The notes beneath the pieces are model-generated. The model was not told the DNA's origin. It did not search any database and saw nothing but the letters and a program-made list of their open reading frames with translations. 64,000 nt of DNA, taken from Limnohabitans sp. 2KL-27. GTDB lineage: Bacteria; Pseudomonadota; Gammaproteobacteria; Burkholderiales; Burkholderiaceae_C. The stretch is taken from contig NZ_CXOP01000002.1 in the NCBI RefSeq assembly GCF_001269345.1, positions 868,853 to 932,852 of the forward strand. Reading direction: 5' to 3'. The position numbers and the translations under genes are program-made. This document shows positions 44,487-53,930 of the stretch, piece by piece; the stretch's first letter is position 1; each line of letters opens with the position of its first letter.

Positions 44487-44583
44487 AACGTGAGCGGCCT
44501 GGCCTCGCCAAGCCCTTGCCCATTGCGGCAAACACCTGTCGGCACTTTTTTCCCGGCCCCGCCTTGAACCCTCCAGAATTTTG

Positions 44584-46182
44584 ATGAAAGTCCCCATGAG
44601 AGCCCTCATTTCCGTTTCAGACAAAACCGGCATCGTCGAACTGGCGAAAGAACTGCACGCCTTGGGCGTGGGCCTGATCTCCACGGGTGGCACCGCCAAA
44701 TTGCTGGCCGAGCAAGGGCTGCCCGTGACCGAGGTGGCCGAAGTCACCGGTTTCCCCGAAATGCTGGACGGTCGCGTCAAAACCCTGCACCCCAAAGTGC
44801 ACGGCGGCTTGTTGGCGCGTCGCGACACGCCCGAGCACATGGCGGCCTTGCAGGCGCATGGCATCGACACGATCGACATGCTCATCGTCAACCTCTACCC
44901 GTTTGAAGCCACTGTGGCCAAGCCCGGCTGCACGCTGGCCGATGCGATTGAAAACATCGACATCGGTGGCCCTGCTATGGTGCGCTCTGCGGCCAAGAAC
45001 TGGAAAGACGTGGGCATCGTCACCGACGCCAACCAATACCCTGCGGTGATCGCCGAGTTGAAGGCCAATGGAAAACTCAGCGATCCACTGCGCTTTGCGC
45101 TGTCGGTGGCGGCGTTCAACCGCATCAGCCAATACGACGGTGCGATCAGCAACTACCTCTCCAGCGTGAACTTTGACGCGGACAAGTTGAGCGACAGTGA
45201 TGTGCCCGAACGCGCCCAATTCAGCGCCCAGTTCAATGAGCAGTATGTCAAGGTGCAAGACCTGCGCTACGGTGAAAACAGCCACCAGCAAGCCGCTTGG
45301 TACCGCGACCTGGCCCCGGCAGCGGGTTCGCTCGCGACCGGCGTGCAACTGCAAGGCAAAGAGTTGAGTTACAACAACATTGCCGATGCCGACGCGGCTT
45401 GGGAGTGCGTCAAGAGTTTTGAGGGCACGGCTTGCGTCATCGTCAAACACGCTAACCCCTGCGGCGTGGCCGTGGGCGCCACCGCACTCGAGGCCTACAG
45501 CAAGGCTTTCCAGACCGACCCGACCAGCGCCTTTGGCGGCATCATCGCCTTCAACCGGCCCGTCGACAAAGCCGCCGCCGAAGCGGTGAGCAAGCAGTTC
45601 GTCGAAGTGTTGATGGCCCCCGACTTCAGCGCCGAAGCCCTCGAAGTGTTCAAGAGCAAAGTGAATGTGCGCTTGATGAAAATCGCCTTGCCCGCTCACT
45701 ATGGCGACGTGCGCAATGCCTTGGAAACCAAACGTGTGGGCTCAGGCCTGTTGCTGCAAAGCGCCGACAACCACGAGTTGGCATTGGCCGACATGAAGAT
45801 CGTCACCGTGAAACAACCCAGCCCTGAAGAACTGCACGATTTGCTGTTCGCGTGGAAGGTGGCCAAGTTCGTCAAATCCAACGCCATCGTGTTCTGCAAA
45901 AACGGCATGACCATGGGGGTGGGGGCTGGCCAGATGAGCCGGCTGGACTCGGCCCGGATTGCCAGCATCAAGGCCGAAGCGGCCAAGCTGAGCCTGCAAG
46001 GCACCGTGGTGGCCAGCGACGCGTTCTTCCCCTTCCGCGACGGCCTCGATGTGGTGGTGGATGCAGGCGCCACCTGCGTGGCCCAGCCCGGCGGATCCAT
46101 GCGCGACCAGGAGGTGATCGACGCCGCCAACGAGCGTGGTGTGGCGATGGTGTTCACCGGTGTGCGACATTTCCGCCATTGA
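44584..46182 (+). CDS. purH: Bifunctional AICAR formyltransferase/IMP cyclohydrolase PurH
   Basis: This enzyme of about 532 residues performs the last two steps of IMP synthesis. The N-terminal MGS-like cyclohydrolase domain shows [34 protein letters not shown] and [18 protein letters not shown]. The formyltransferase domain shows [29 protein letters not shown] and [12 protein letters not shown]. The start could be 44584 or the ATG at 44596; neither has a good ribosome-binding site. Confidence 0.96.
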   Translation: MKVPMRALISVSDKTGIVELAKELHALGVGLISTGGTAKLLAEQGLPVTEVAEVTGFPEMLDGRVKTLHPKVHGGLLARRDTPEHMAALQAHGIDTIDMLIVNLYPFEATVAKPGCTLADAIENIDIGGPAMVRSAAKNWKDVGIVTDANQYPAVIAELKANGKLSDPLRFALSVAAFNRISQYDGAISNYLSSVNFDADKLSDSDVPERAQFSAQFNEQYVKVQDLRYGENSHQQAAWYRDLAPAAGSLATGVQLQGKELSYNNIADADAAWECVKSFEGTACVIVKHANPCGVAVGATALEAYSKAFQTDPTSAFGGIIAFNRPVDKAAAEAVSKQFVEVLMAPDFSAEALEVFKSKVNVRLMKIALPAHYGDVRNALETKRVGSGLLLQSADNHELALADMKIVTVKQPSPEELHDLLFAWKVAKFVKSNAIVFCKNGMTMGVGAGQMSRLDSARIASIKAEAAKLSLQGTVVASDAFFPFRDGLDVVVDAGATCVAQPGGSMRDQEVIDAANERGVAMVFTGVRHFRH

Positions 46183-46192
46183 TCGGCTTATT

Positions 46193-47443
46193 TTGAACTT
46201 TGACCAACTCGGCCTGACCCCTGCGCTCTTGCGTGCCGTGGGTGACATGGGCTTGTACGCCCCCACCCCCATTCAGGCCGAAGCGATTCCTGCCGCTCTG
46301 AACGGGGCCGATGTTTGGGCCACCGCACCCACGGGCTCGGGCAAGACGCTGGCCTTTGCTTTGCCGCTGTTGCAGCATTTTCTGGCTTCGCCGCGCCAGA
46401 CCAACTTCCGCCGCCCAGTGCGCACGCTGGTGCTGGTGCCCACGCGCGAATTGGCGGTGCAGGTCGGCGATGTGCTGGCCAACCTGGCCTACAAACTGCC
46501 GCAGTCCCTCAAGGTGAACACCGTGTTTGGCGGCGTGTCGGTCAACCCGCAAATGATGGCCTTGCGCGGAGGTGCCGATGTGGTGGTGGCCACGCCCGGC
46601 CGTTTGCTCGATCTGATCGACCAGAACGCCGTGCGCTTGGCCGACGTGCAGCACCTGGTGCTGGACGAGGCCGACCGCCTGCTCGATCTGGGTTTTGCCG
46701 AGGAGTTGCAACGCGTGCTGGCGCTGTTGCCCGCCCAGCGCCAGACGCTGCTGTTTTCGGCCACGTTTGCGCCCGAGGTGCAGGACCTGGCCGCCAGGCT
46801 GCTGCGCGATCCCCAGCGCATCACTGTCGAAGCATTTGAGGGCCACCAACCCGACATCACCCAACGCGCCATCCGTGTGGACGAAAAAAGCCGCACGGCC
46901 TTGCTGCGCCACCTGATTCAGGAAAACGGCTGGAAGCAAGTGCTGGTGTTTGTGGCCACGCGCTACGCCTGCGAGCATGTCGCAAACAAGCTCTACAAAG
47001 CAGGGGTGTTTGCCACCCCTTTTCATGGCGAGATGAGCCAAGGGGCGCGCCAGGATGTGCTGAGCGAATTCAAAGCGGGCCGATGGGATGTGGTGGTGAC
47101 CACCGATCTGGCTTCACGCGGCATCGACATCGCCATGCTTCCCGTGGTGGTCAATTACGATCTGCCGCGTTCGGCCACCGATTACACCCACCGCATCGGC
47201 CGCACGGGCCGAGCGGGTGCGCATGGCGATGCGGTGAGCTTTGTCACGGCCGCCGCGCTGGCGCACTGGCAATTGATTCAAAAACGCGAAAGCCTGGAAC
47301 TCGCTTTGGAGCAAATGCCAGGATTTGAGCCCACAGAATCTCCGCCACCACCATCTCCTAGCAATGGGGGCATCAAGGGTTCTCGGCCGAGCAAGAAAGA
47401 CAAATTGCGGGCCGCAGCGGCTGCGGCGAATTTGTCAAAGTAA
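46193..47443 (+). CDS. rhlE: DEAD-box RNA helicase, RhlE type
   Basis: This ATP-dependent RNA helicase of about 416 residues has the Q motif region APTPIQAEAIPAAL, motif I TAPTGSGKTLAFALPLL, motif II VLDEADRLLDLGF, motif III FSATF, and motif VI HRIGRTGRAG. It ends in a basic, low-complexity tail. No ATG exists near the homology start; a TTG at 46193, 10 bases after purH, gives the family-like start NFDQLGLTPALLRAV. A GTG at 46136 inside purH is the alternative. Confidence 0.9.
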   Translation: MNFDQLGLTPALLRAVGDMGLYAPTPIQAEAIPAALNGADVWATAPTGSGKTLAFALPLLQHFLASPRQTNFRRPVRTLVLVPTRELAVQVGDVLANLAYKLPQSLKVNTVFGGVSVNPQMMALRGGADVVVATPGRLLDLIDQNAVRLADVQHLVLDEADRLLDLGFAEELQRVLALLPAQRQTLLFSATFAPEVQDLAARLLRDPQRITVEAFEGHQPDITQRAIRVDEKSRTALLRHLIQENGWKQVLVFVATRYACEHVANKLYKAGVFATPFHGEMSQGARQDVLSEFKAGRWDVVVTTDLASRGIDIAMLPVVVNYDLPRSATDYTHRIGRTGRAGAHGDAVSFVTAAALAHWQLIQKRESLELALEQMPGFEPTESPPPPSPSNGGIKGSRPSKKDKLRAAAAAANLSK

Positions 47444-47551
47444 AGCCCGACGCCCGCCGCGGTGGGGCACTGTTCCCCAAGATGTCGTGTCACGCCTTGC
47501 CAAACGGCTGGGGGAGCAGGCGCTGCTTTCCCCGGCCCCCGTCAGCACGGC

Positions 47552-47890
47552 TCAGGTCTGTTGCAGATCGTCAAAGGGGTCTGCGCCACCGTCTTCTTGA
47601 ACGGGCGTCTTGAGCACGCGCACGCCGTGCTTGCTCAAGATCTCCACATACACCGATGGGGCACCTGCTTTGGCCGCAGCGTCCACGGCTTCGATCACGC
47701 CGCTCACGCGCACCACTTCAGCGCTGTCAGCGCTCAAGCCCACCTTGCAGTCAAAGTCCCAAAAGTCCACACCCTTGGGCACGTCGCGGTTGCGTTCGCG
47801 TTTGAAGTATTTGCGGATGTCATGCTTGACAGCTTCGAGCACGCGATCGGGGTGCTTGCCTTCGGCTTGCAGGGGAAAGTTCTTTTTCAT
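47552..47890 (-). CDS. DUF6172 family protein
   Basis: This is a small 112-residue conserved protein of unknown function. The start MKKNFPLQAEGKHPDRVLEAVKHDIRKYFKRER is rich in basic residues. The middle segment DVPKGVDFWDFDCKVG and the acidic end QEDGGADPFDDLQQT are typical of the family. It is monocistronic, convergent with rhlE and divergent from the flavin monooxygenase gene. Confidence 0.85.
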   Translation of the reverse strand: MKKNFPLQAEGKHPDRVLEAVKHDIRKYFKRERNRDVPKGVDFWDFDCKVGLSADSAEVVRVSGVIEAVDAAAKAGAPSVYVEILSKHGVRVLKTPVQEDGGADPFDDLQQT

Positions 47891-48093
47891 GGAGGTTCTC
47901 GTTGGCAGGGCAATCGCCCGGTCCGGACGTGAATGCAGAGGCCGGATTATCGCTGGTTTGTGGGGCCAGCCCGGGGCTGGCGCACGGGCAGGTGGGGGCG
48001 CTTTCTTGCATGTTGGGATGCGTTCACGCAAAAAGCAGACCTGTGCACCCGTTTCACGCAGCGGCCCGGGTGGGATCTGTGGTGTCGGGCTTC

Positions 48094-48113
48094 TGGTAGC
48101 ATGCTAACGATAA
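48094..48113. promoter_or_regulatory. Candidate MarR operator upstream of the monooxygenase
   Basis: The 20-base site TGGTAGCATGCTAACGATAA, with the perfect palindrome TAGCATGCTA at its centre, lies 17 bases upstream of the monooxygenase ATG. It matches the site at 50361-50380 at 15 of 20 positions. The match is seen; binding by the nearby MarR protein is inferred. Confidence 0.6.
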
Positions 48114-48130
48114 CCATCAGGAGTCAAACC

Positions 48131-49318
48131 ATGGACATTGCACTGGTCGGCGGGGGAATTGGCGGCTTGACAGCCGCGGCTTGTTTGTTGCGCGATGGGC
48201 ACCGTGTGCGCATCTATGAACAGGCCCGTCATGTGGGTGAAATCGGTGCTGCGGTTCAAATGAGCGCCAATGCGGTCAAGGTGCTCTACCACCTGGGTCT
48301 CCAAGAGCGCCTGGAAGCCCAAGCCGTCAAACCCACCGCGTTTGAGTTTCGGCGCTTTGACTCGGGCGAGTTGCTACACGAGATCAAGCTGGGCGAAGAC
48401 CATGCAAAGCGCCATGGTCACCCTTATTACCAAATCCACCGGGTTGACCTGCATGCTGCCTTGCTGGAAGTGGTCGAGCAACTCGATCCGCAGGCTTTGC
48501 AGTTGGGCTACAGGGCGATCGAGGTGCAAGAAGACGAGCACAGCGCCTCCATCGTGTTCGAAGACGGACGCCAGGTCAGGGCCAGTTTGGTGATCGGCTC
48601 GGATGGCATCAAGTCGGTGGTGCGCAAGCATGTGGTCGATGCCGATCCTCCGGTGTTCACCGGGCAGGTGGCTTGGCGACTGGCCATTCCCATCGAACGC
48701 ATTGCACCCGAGCTGCGACCCCCATTGGTTTCGTCCATCTGGTGCGGCCCCAACAACCACGCGGTGATGTATTACATGCGTGCAGGCCAGGTGCTGAACT
48801 TTGTGGGTTGCGTGGAACGCCCTTGGGAAGAAGAGTCCTGGACTTCACGCCAGCCTTGGGAGGAACTGGACCAAGATTACGCCGGTTGGCATCCGATTGT
48901 GCGTGCGGCCATCGACAACGTGGACCGCGACCAATGTTTCCGTTGGGCGCTGAACAACCGCAAGCCGGTGATGAATTGGTGCACGGACCGCGTGGCGTTG
49001 CTGGGTGATGCGGTTCATCCGACCTTGCCCTACATGGCGCAGGGCGCTGCCATGGCGATCGAAGATGCGGCGGTGCTGAGCCGGGCCTTGGCACTGGACA
49101 TGCCCATGGCCCAAGCGCTGCAGGTCTTCCAAAACCACCGTGCGCCCCGTGCAGCGCGGGTGGTGCGAGAGTCCACAGAGATGGGGGACCTGTACCACAT
49201 TGCCGATGCGCAGCAAATGAAGCAGGCTTTCAAAGACCGCAACATTGCGGCTTCACGCAACAACTGGTTGTACCCCTACGACCCGCTGAATGTGGATCTG
49301 ATGAGCCAGGCAGGCTGA
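48131..49318 (+). CDS. FAD-dependent aromatic-ring monooxygenase (salicylate/3-hydroxybenzoate hydroxylase type)
   Basis: This 395-residue class A flavoprotein monooxygenase has an N-terminal fold MDIALVGGGIGGLTAAACLLRDG with YEQA. The DG motif is VIGSDGIKSVVRKHV, and the second FAD motif is ALLGDAVHPTLPYMAQGAAMAIEDA. The family hydroxylates phenolic acids such as salicylate, 3-hydroxybenzoate or 6-hydroxynicotinate; the substrate is open. A Shine-Dalgarno AGGAG (48119-48123) precedes the ATG. No ring-cleavage dioxygenase is nearby. A Bug binding protein and a MarR gene follow and share an operator motif. Confidence 0.9.
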   Translation: MDIALVGGGIGGLTAAACLLRDGHRVRIYEQARHVGEIGAAVQMSANAVKVLYHLGLQERLEAQAVKPTAFEFRRFDSGELLHEIKLGEDHAKRHGHPYYQIHRVDLHAALLEVVEQLDPQALQLGYRAIEVQEDEHSASIVFEDGRQVRASLVIGSDGIKSVVRKHVVDADPPVFTGQVAWRLAIPIERIAPELRPPLVSSIWCGPNNHAVMYYMRAGQVLNFVGCVERPWEEESWTSRQPWEELDQDYAGWHPIVRAAIDNVDRDQCFRWALNNRKPVMNWCTDRVALLGDAVHPTLPYMAQGAAMAIEDAAVLSRALALDMPMAQALQVFQNHRAPRAARVVRESTEMGDLYHIADAQQMKQAFKDRNIAASRNNWLYPYDPLNVDLMSQAG

Positions 49319-49360
49319 AAGGGCTGGGCTGCCTCACCCCCGCGCCATTCGGCAGCCGAC

Positions 49361-50344
49361 TCAGTCGGCCTTGATGCCTTGGTCTTTGATGAGGCGCACC
49401 CAGCGCTCGGCATCGCGTTCGACCAATTGGGCAAAGGCTTGCGGCGTGCTGCCACTCGGGTCCATGCCTTGCGAGACAAACGCTTTTTGGACGTCTTCGC
49501 CGCTGAGCAGTTGGTTGATCTCGCGGTTGTAGAGGTTCACGGTATCGGCCGGCGTGCCTTTGGGGGCAAAGATGCCGTACCACATGTCCACGTTCACATG
49601 GCCTGCTTTGGCCTCGGCCAGGGTGGGTAAATCGGGCAACAGGGCGTGACGCTTGTCGCTGCCGATGCCCAAGGCCACCAGCCGGCCGGATCGGATGTGC
49701 GGCAAGGCCACGTGGATGGGCAGGAACATCGCGTCCACCTGGCCGCCGAGCAAGTCGGTGACCGCCGGGCCGGTACCCCTGTAGGGAATGTGGGTCAGAA
49801 ACACCCGTGCCGTGTTCTTGAACAGTTCCATCGACAAATGGTGCGGCGTGCCCACACCGGGCGATGCGTAGTTGATGCGGCCTGGTTGTTGGCGTGCAGC
49901 TTGCACCAGTTCGCCAGCGGTTTTGTAACTGGTTTTAGGGTGGGTCACCAGCAGCAATTGGCCCCAGCTGGTTTGCGAAACGGCCGTCAGGTCTTTCACG
50001 GCGTCAAAACTCAGTCCTGGGTAAAGAGCCCGGTTCATGACCAAGGTGTTGACGCTCACCAACAGGGTGGAGCCGTCCGGGGCAGAGCGCACCACCGCTT
50101 CGGTGCCGATGTTGCCCGATGCACCCACGCGGTTCTCGACCACAACGGGCCGGCTCAGGCGCTGCGACAGTTTGGGCCCCAGGGTGCGGGCGATCAGGTC
50201 AATGCCAGTGCCGGGGGTGAAAGGCACGATCAGTTTCAGAGGGACTGCGCTGCCAGCGCTTTGGGCCAGGGCCCAAGGGGAGGCGCCCCACATGCAAAGT
50301 CGTGCGCCCAAGAGGGCAGAGACGTTTCGGCGTGACGGGTTCAT
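49361..50344 (-). CDS. Bug/TctC-type periplasmic binding protein
   Basis: This 327-residue Bug-family solute-binding protein has a signal peptide (cleaved near PWALAQS) and the blocks LKLIVPFTPGTGIDLIAR, VVENRVGASGNIGTEAVVRSAPDGSTLL and THIPYRGTGPAVTDLLGGQVDAMF. A Shine-Dalgarno AAGGAG lies just ahead of the ATG. No TctAB membrane genes are near. It is divergent from marR and convergent with the monooxygenase, so it probably binds the aromatic substrate of that enzyme. Confidence 0.9.
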   Translation of the reverse strand: MNPSRRNVSALLGARLCMWGASPWALAQSAGSAVPLKLIVPFTPGTGIDLIARTLGPKLSQRLSRPVVVENRVGASGNIGTEAVVRSAPDGSTLLVSVNTLVMNRALYPGLSFDAVKDLTAVSQTSWGQLLLVTHPKTSYKTAGELVQAARQQPGRINYASPGVGTPHHLSMELFKNTARVFLTHIPYRGTGPAVTDLLGGQVDAMFLPIHVALPHIRSGRLVALGIGSDKRHALLPDLPTLAEAKAGHVNVDMWYGIFAPKGTPADTVNLYNREINQLLSGEDVQKAFVSQGMDPSGSTPQAFAQLVERDAERWVRLIKDQGIKAD

Positions 50345-50360
50345 GGGCGGGCTCTCCTTG

Positions 50361-50380
50361 CGTTAGTATGCCAACGATTA
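50361..50380. promoter_or_regulatory. Candidate MarR operator in the Bug-marR intergenic region
   Basis: CGTTAGTATGCCAACGATTA contains the inverted repeat CGTT (50361-50364)/AACG (50373-50376). It lies 16 bases from the Bug start codon and 44 bases from marR, so one bound dimer could control both divergent genes. It matches the site ahead of the monooxygenase at 15 of 20 positions. Confidence 0.6.
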
Positions 50381-50424
50381 TTGTCGAATTGGGCTTTGAC
50401 GCTCATCCATAGAATCCCTGACAC

Positions 50425-50904
50425 ATGGCCACAGAAGATCTTTATCAGCGTCCGGGCTTTTTGCTGCGCAGAGCGCATCAGATATCGGCCGCCATTTTTG
50501 AAAGAGCTTGTTCTGAGTTGGCTTTGACGCCTGCCCAGTACGGTGTGTTGCGTGTGATGCAAGATCACCCGGGCATTGACCAATCCAGTCTGGCGAGGGC
50601 CTTGGCTTTTGACAAAGTCACGGTGCTCAGGGTGATCAAAGGCCTGCAGGAGCGTGGATTGTGTCAGCGCGCTTTGTCGGCCGACAACCGCAGGCAGATG
50701 GCCGTGAGACTGACCCCCCAAGGCACCGAGTTGTTGCGCCAAGCGCGGCTGCCGGTGCAAAAAGCCTATGAAACCCTGTTGAGCCCCTTCGATGAGGCCC
50801 AGCGCCAACAGTTCATGGGCCTGTTGTCTTTGCTCAACGCCCAACTCGATGGGGAAGCGCGCGCCAGCTTTGTGCCGATGGGGTCCGGATCCATGGGCGC
50901 CTAA
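50425..50904 (+). CDS. MarR family transcriptional regulator
   Basis: This 159-residue winged-helix regulator has the MarR core LTPAQYGVLRVMQDHPGIDQSSLARALAFDKVTVLRVIKGLQERGL with the wing RQMAVRLTPQGTELL. MarR proteins of this branch usually repress genes for aromatic acids and are released by the acid or its CoA ester. It is divergent from the Bug gene, with the palindromic site between. No ribosome-binding site is obvious. Confidence 0.92.
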   Translation: MATEDLYQRPGFLLRRAHQISAAIFERACSELALTPAQYGVLRVMQDHPGIDQSSLARALAFDKVTVLRVIKGLQERGLCQRALSADNRRQMAVRLTPQGTELLRQARLPVQKAYETLLSPFDEAQRQQFMGLLSLLNAQLDGEARASFVPMGSGSMGA

Positions 50905-50929
50905 GGGGCACAAAGGCAGCTTGTCGGCT

Positions 50930-51394
50930 TCAATCGCTGCGCAACCTGTACTTGAGTTGAAAACTGAGCGCGCCATACAGCCGGTCCTTGAGCGGAGGCA
51001 CCAGTGCCACGTTCAGGCCCCAGTGCCCGCTTTCCCAGCTGGCCGTCGGGATGAGCGCCGGAAACCAGCCGCCGTTGAACGCTTTGGGGTAGCCGTTGAA
51101 GGCGCCACCCACCACGCCCACTTTGAGCGGGCCCACACGCCAGGGCTGGTAATACGCCCCGACGTAGCTGGAGTGGGCGTTGTCGCTGTTGATGAAGCGC
51201 CCGGCGGTGGCACGCCAGTCGTCGTTCAGCGTGTATTCCAGACCCAGTCCCGGGTTGGCGTTGCGCAGCCCTTTGTCGGTGTCAAAGTGGACCGAATAAA
51301 ACCCGGCGTTGACCCACAGGCGGCTGGCATCGAACTCGGCGTGGGCCGTCAGCGCGGCCGTGCAGGTGCACAGCAGGCCAGCCAGACGTTTCAT
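50930..51394 (-). CDS. Small secreted beta-barrel-like outer-membrane protein, function unknown
   Basis: This 154-residue protein has a signal peptide (MKRLAGLLCTCTAALTAHA). The mature part alternates in a strand-like pattern (GLGLEYTLNDDWRATAGRF, SSYVGAYYQPWRVGPLKVGVVGG, LYGALSFQLKYRLRSD), as expected for an eight-strand barrel. It resembles the size class of PagP-like enzymes, but I see no PagP catalytic residues. It starts 8 bases after the hemL stop and may be read through from hemL. Confidence 0.7.
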   Translation of the reverse strand: MKRLAGLLCTCTAALTAHAEFDASRLWVNAGFYSVHFDTDKGLRNANPGLGLEYTLNDDWRATAGRFINSDNAHSSYVGAYYQPWRVGPLKVGVVGGAFNGYPKAFNGGWFPALIPTASWESGHWGLNVALVPPLKDRLYGALSFQLKYRLRSD

Positions 51395-51402
51395 GCCCGG
51401 GC

Positions 51403-52698
51403 TTACAGGGTTTTGAACACGTCGCCCGCCACCCGCACCGTCTCGGCAATGTCGGCTTCGGTGTGTGCAGCGCTCACAAAACCGGCTTCGTACAGGGCCG
51501 GGGCGATGTAGACGCCGCCGTCCAGCAGACCGTGGAACAGCTTGTTGAACTTGGGGCTGTCGCTGGTCATCACCTTGGCGTAGTTTTGCGGCAGCTCGGG
51601 CAGCAAGAAAAAGCCGAACATGCCACCTTGGCAATCGCCCACGAAAGGAACGCCCGCTGCAGCGGCAGCGCCGCTCAGGCCATCCACCAAGCTTCGCGTG
51701 CGGGCACTCAGGGCATCAAAAAAACCGGGCTTGGCGATCTCGCGCAGCGTGGTCAGGCCGCAGGCTGTGGCCACCGGGTTGCCACTCAAGGTGCCAGCTT
51801 GGTAAACCGGGCCGGTGGGGGCCAGTTGGCGCATGATCTCGCGCGGGCCACCAAAAGCGGCCAGCGGCATGCCGCCGCCAATCACCTTGCCCAGCACCGT
51901 CATATCTGGCTTGAAGCCGGGGATCAATTGGGCGTACACGCTTTGCGCGCTGCCCAAAGCCACGCGGAAACCGGACATCACTTCGTCAAAGACCAGCAGC
52001 GCGCCGTGCTCTGTGCACAGCTCGCGGCAGCGCGTCATGAAAGGTACGCTGGCGCGCACAAAGTTCATGTTGCCCGCGATCGGCTCGATCATCACGCAAG
52101 CCAGTTCCTTGCCGTGCAGGGCAAAAGCCTCTTCCAGCTGCTGGATGTTGTTGTATTCGAGCACCAGGGTGTCGCGCACCACTTCCGGGGGCACGCCTGC
52201 GCTGGTGGGGTTGCCAAAGGTGGCCAGGCCCGAGCCGGCCTTGACCAGCAGCGCGTCGGCGTGGCCGTGGTAGCAGCCTTCGAACTTGATGAACTTGCTG
52301 CGGCCGGTGGCCCCACGGGCCAGGCGCAGCGCGCTCATGCCCGCTTCGGTGCCCGAGCTGACCAAGCGCACCATTTCCATGGACGGCACGTGTTTCAGGA
52401 TTTCTTCGGCCAGCTCGATCTCCCGCTCGGTGGGGGCGCCGAAGGAGAAGCCATCGAGGGCCGCTTTTTGCACCGCTTCGAGCACGGCGGGGTGGCCGTG
52501 GCCCAGGATCATCGGGCCCCAGGAGCCGATGTAGTCGATGTATTTTTGGCCGTTGGCGTCCCAGAAGTAAGCGCCTTGGGCGCGCTGCACAAAGCGCGGT
52601 GTGCCGCCCACGGCGCGAAAGGCGCGCACAGGGGAGTTGACCCCACCGGGGATCACTTGGGCGGCGCGGTCAAAAAGGGTTTGGTTGCGGTCGGTCAT
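51403..52698 (-). CDS. hemL: Glutamate-1-semialdehyde 2,1-aminomutase HemL
   Basis: This 431-residue PLP enzyme makes 5-aminolevulinate from glutamate-1-semialdehyde in the C5 haem pathway. Visible parts are the start [18 protein letters not shown], the [10 protein letters not shown] block, the cofactor Asp in [13 protein letters not shown], and the Schiff-base Lys in [17 protein letters not shown]. Length and start are standard. It lies 17 bases after the thiD-like gene on the same strand. Confidence 0.97.
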   Translation of the reverse strand: MTDRNQTLFDRAAQVIPGGVNSPVRAFRAVGGTPRFVQRAQGAYFWDANGQKYIDYIGSWGPMILGHGHPAVLEAVQKAALDGFSFGAPTEREIELAEEILKHVPSMEMVRLVSSGTEAGMSALRLARGATGRSKFIKFEGCYHGHADALLVKAGSGLATFGNPTSAGVPPEVVRDTLVLEYNNIQQLEEAFALHGKELACVMIEPIAGNMNFVRASVPFMTRCRELCTEHGALLVFDEVMSGFRVALGSAQSVYAQLIPGFKPDMTVLGKVIGGGMPLAAFGGPREIMRQLAPTGPVYQAGTLSGNPVATACGLTTLREIAKPGFFDALSARTRSLVDGLSGAAAAAGVPFVGDCQGGMFGFFLLPELPQNYAKVMTSDSPKFNKLFHGLLDGGVYIAPALYEAGFVSAAHTEADIAETVRVAGDVFKTL

Positions 52699-52715
52699 GG
52701 TTTTTGTCTCTGGCT

Positions 52716-53657
52716 TCAGTGTTTGGTTTCGTTAAATGGCACTTCAAAATAATCCGCCCCCGGGTGCACTTCGGGGCCATCGTCGTCGGTTTCTTCGCCT
52801 TCGGGCAGGGCCCAGAAAAGGCGGTCTGGAATGACTTGTCCCATGCCCGGCCGAAAGCCTTCGTCCAGGCAACGGTCCAGGTAATGCAGGGCTTCGCTGG
52901 TGGCTTCGGGCAGGTCCATGCCGGTGGCCAGCAAGGCGGCCAAAGCTGCGGTGAGCGTGTCGCCAGCACCCGCAAAAACCGCCTCAATGCGTTCAAACTT
53001 TTCGTGGGCCAGCACGGTCTCGGGCGAAGCCAGCACGTTGTCGATGTGTTGCTCGGGCAAGGGCAGCCCGGTCACCAGCGTGTAGGGCACGCCCAACTCG
53101 GCGGCCGCTTTGGCAATGTCGCGCGGGCCGGGGTTGCGATCGCCGCTCCAGTCGGGCAGCAACCAGCGGCGCAGCGTGCTGTGGTGGCCCACCAGCACGC
53201 TGGTTTGCGGCAGCAGCAATTCGCGAAAAGCGTCCAAGTAAGCGTCGATCTTGTCTTCTTCCCACCATGACAGGTTGGGCATGTAGGCAACGACCGGCAC
53301 ACCGTCGTAGTCGTCCGACAGCTCGGCAATCACCGCCAAGCTCTCGGGCGTGCCGACAAAGCCCACTTTGATGACCTGCACTGGCACGTCCTCGGCCACG
53401 GCGCGGGCCTGGTCATGAACGGCTTCGTCGTCGAGTGCAAAAAAGTCGGTGATGCTGCTGGTGTCGCGCACATAAGTGCCGGTGCAAATCGGCATGCAGT
53501 GCGCGCCCACCGAAGCCATGGCCACCGCGTCACTGCTCAAGCCGCCCGCACCGCTGGGGTCGTTGGCATTGAAGGACAGCACACAGGCCAAAGAGGCCGA
53601 CTCTTCGTCATCCGGAAGTTGGTCGGTGTCGGCGATGGCGGGCTTGGGATCGGTCAT
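52716..53657 (-). CDS. thiD: Hydroxymethylpyrimidine/phosphomethylpyrimidine kinase ThiD
   Basis: This 313-residue ribokinase-fold enzyme of thiamine synthesis has the N-terminal [21 protein letters not shown] block and the anion-hole motif [19 protein letters not shown] near residue 230. The C-terminus is extended and acidic ([15 protein letters not shown]). The long acidic N-terminus (residues 1-22) is also atypical of E. coli ThiD but common in Burkholderiales. It is divergent from rubredoxin and upstream of hemL, a conserved neighbourhood. Confidence 0.88.
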   Translation of the reverse strand: MTDPKPAIADTDQLPDDEESASLACVLSFNANDPSGAGGLSSDAVAMASVGAHCMPICTGTYVRDTSSITDFFALDDEAVHDQARAVAEDVPVQVIKVGFVGTPESLAVIAELSDDYDGVPVVAYMPNLSWWEEDKIDAYLDAFRELLLPQTSVLVGHHSTLRRWLLPDWSGDRNPGPRDIAKAAAELGVPYTLVTGLPLPEQHIDNVLASPETVLAHEKFERIEAVFAGAGDTLTAALAALLATGMDLPEATSEALHYLDRCLDEGFRPGMGQVIPDRLFWALPEGEETDDDGPEVHPGADYFEVPFNETKH

Positions 53658-53759
53658 TGAAGGTCAAATGTCAGGGCCATCACACCCGGATCCGGGTGTG
53701 TGTGGAATGGGCCGATACAATCAAATCATTCTATTCGACTCTCTGATTGCGACACTGTG

Positions 53760-53930
53760 ATGGAACACAAAACTTGGATGTGCCTGATTTGCGGCTGGAT
53801 CTACGACGAAGCCGCAGGTGACCCCGAGCACGGCATCGCCCCTGGCACCAAATGGGAAGACGTGCCCATGAATTGGACTTGCCCCGAATGCGCGGCCCGC
53901 AAGGAAGACTTCGAGATGGTCGCCATCTGA
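53760..53930 (+). CDS. Rubredoxin
   Basis: This 56-residue electron carrier has the two iron-binding CxxC knuckles: MCLICGWIYDEAAGDPEHGI and the later WTCPECAARKEDFEMV. The length is typical of a free rubredoxin. The ATG at 53760 is used. A TACAAT hexamer at 53716-53721 could be its -10. Its TGA stop abuts the stop of the convergent photolyase with no spacer. Confidence 0.96.
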   Translation: MEHKTWMCLICGWIYDEAAGDPEHGIAPGTKWEDVPMNWTCPECAARKEDFEMVAI

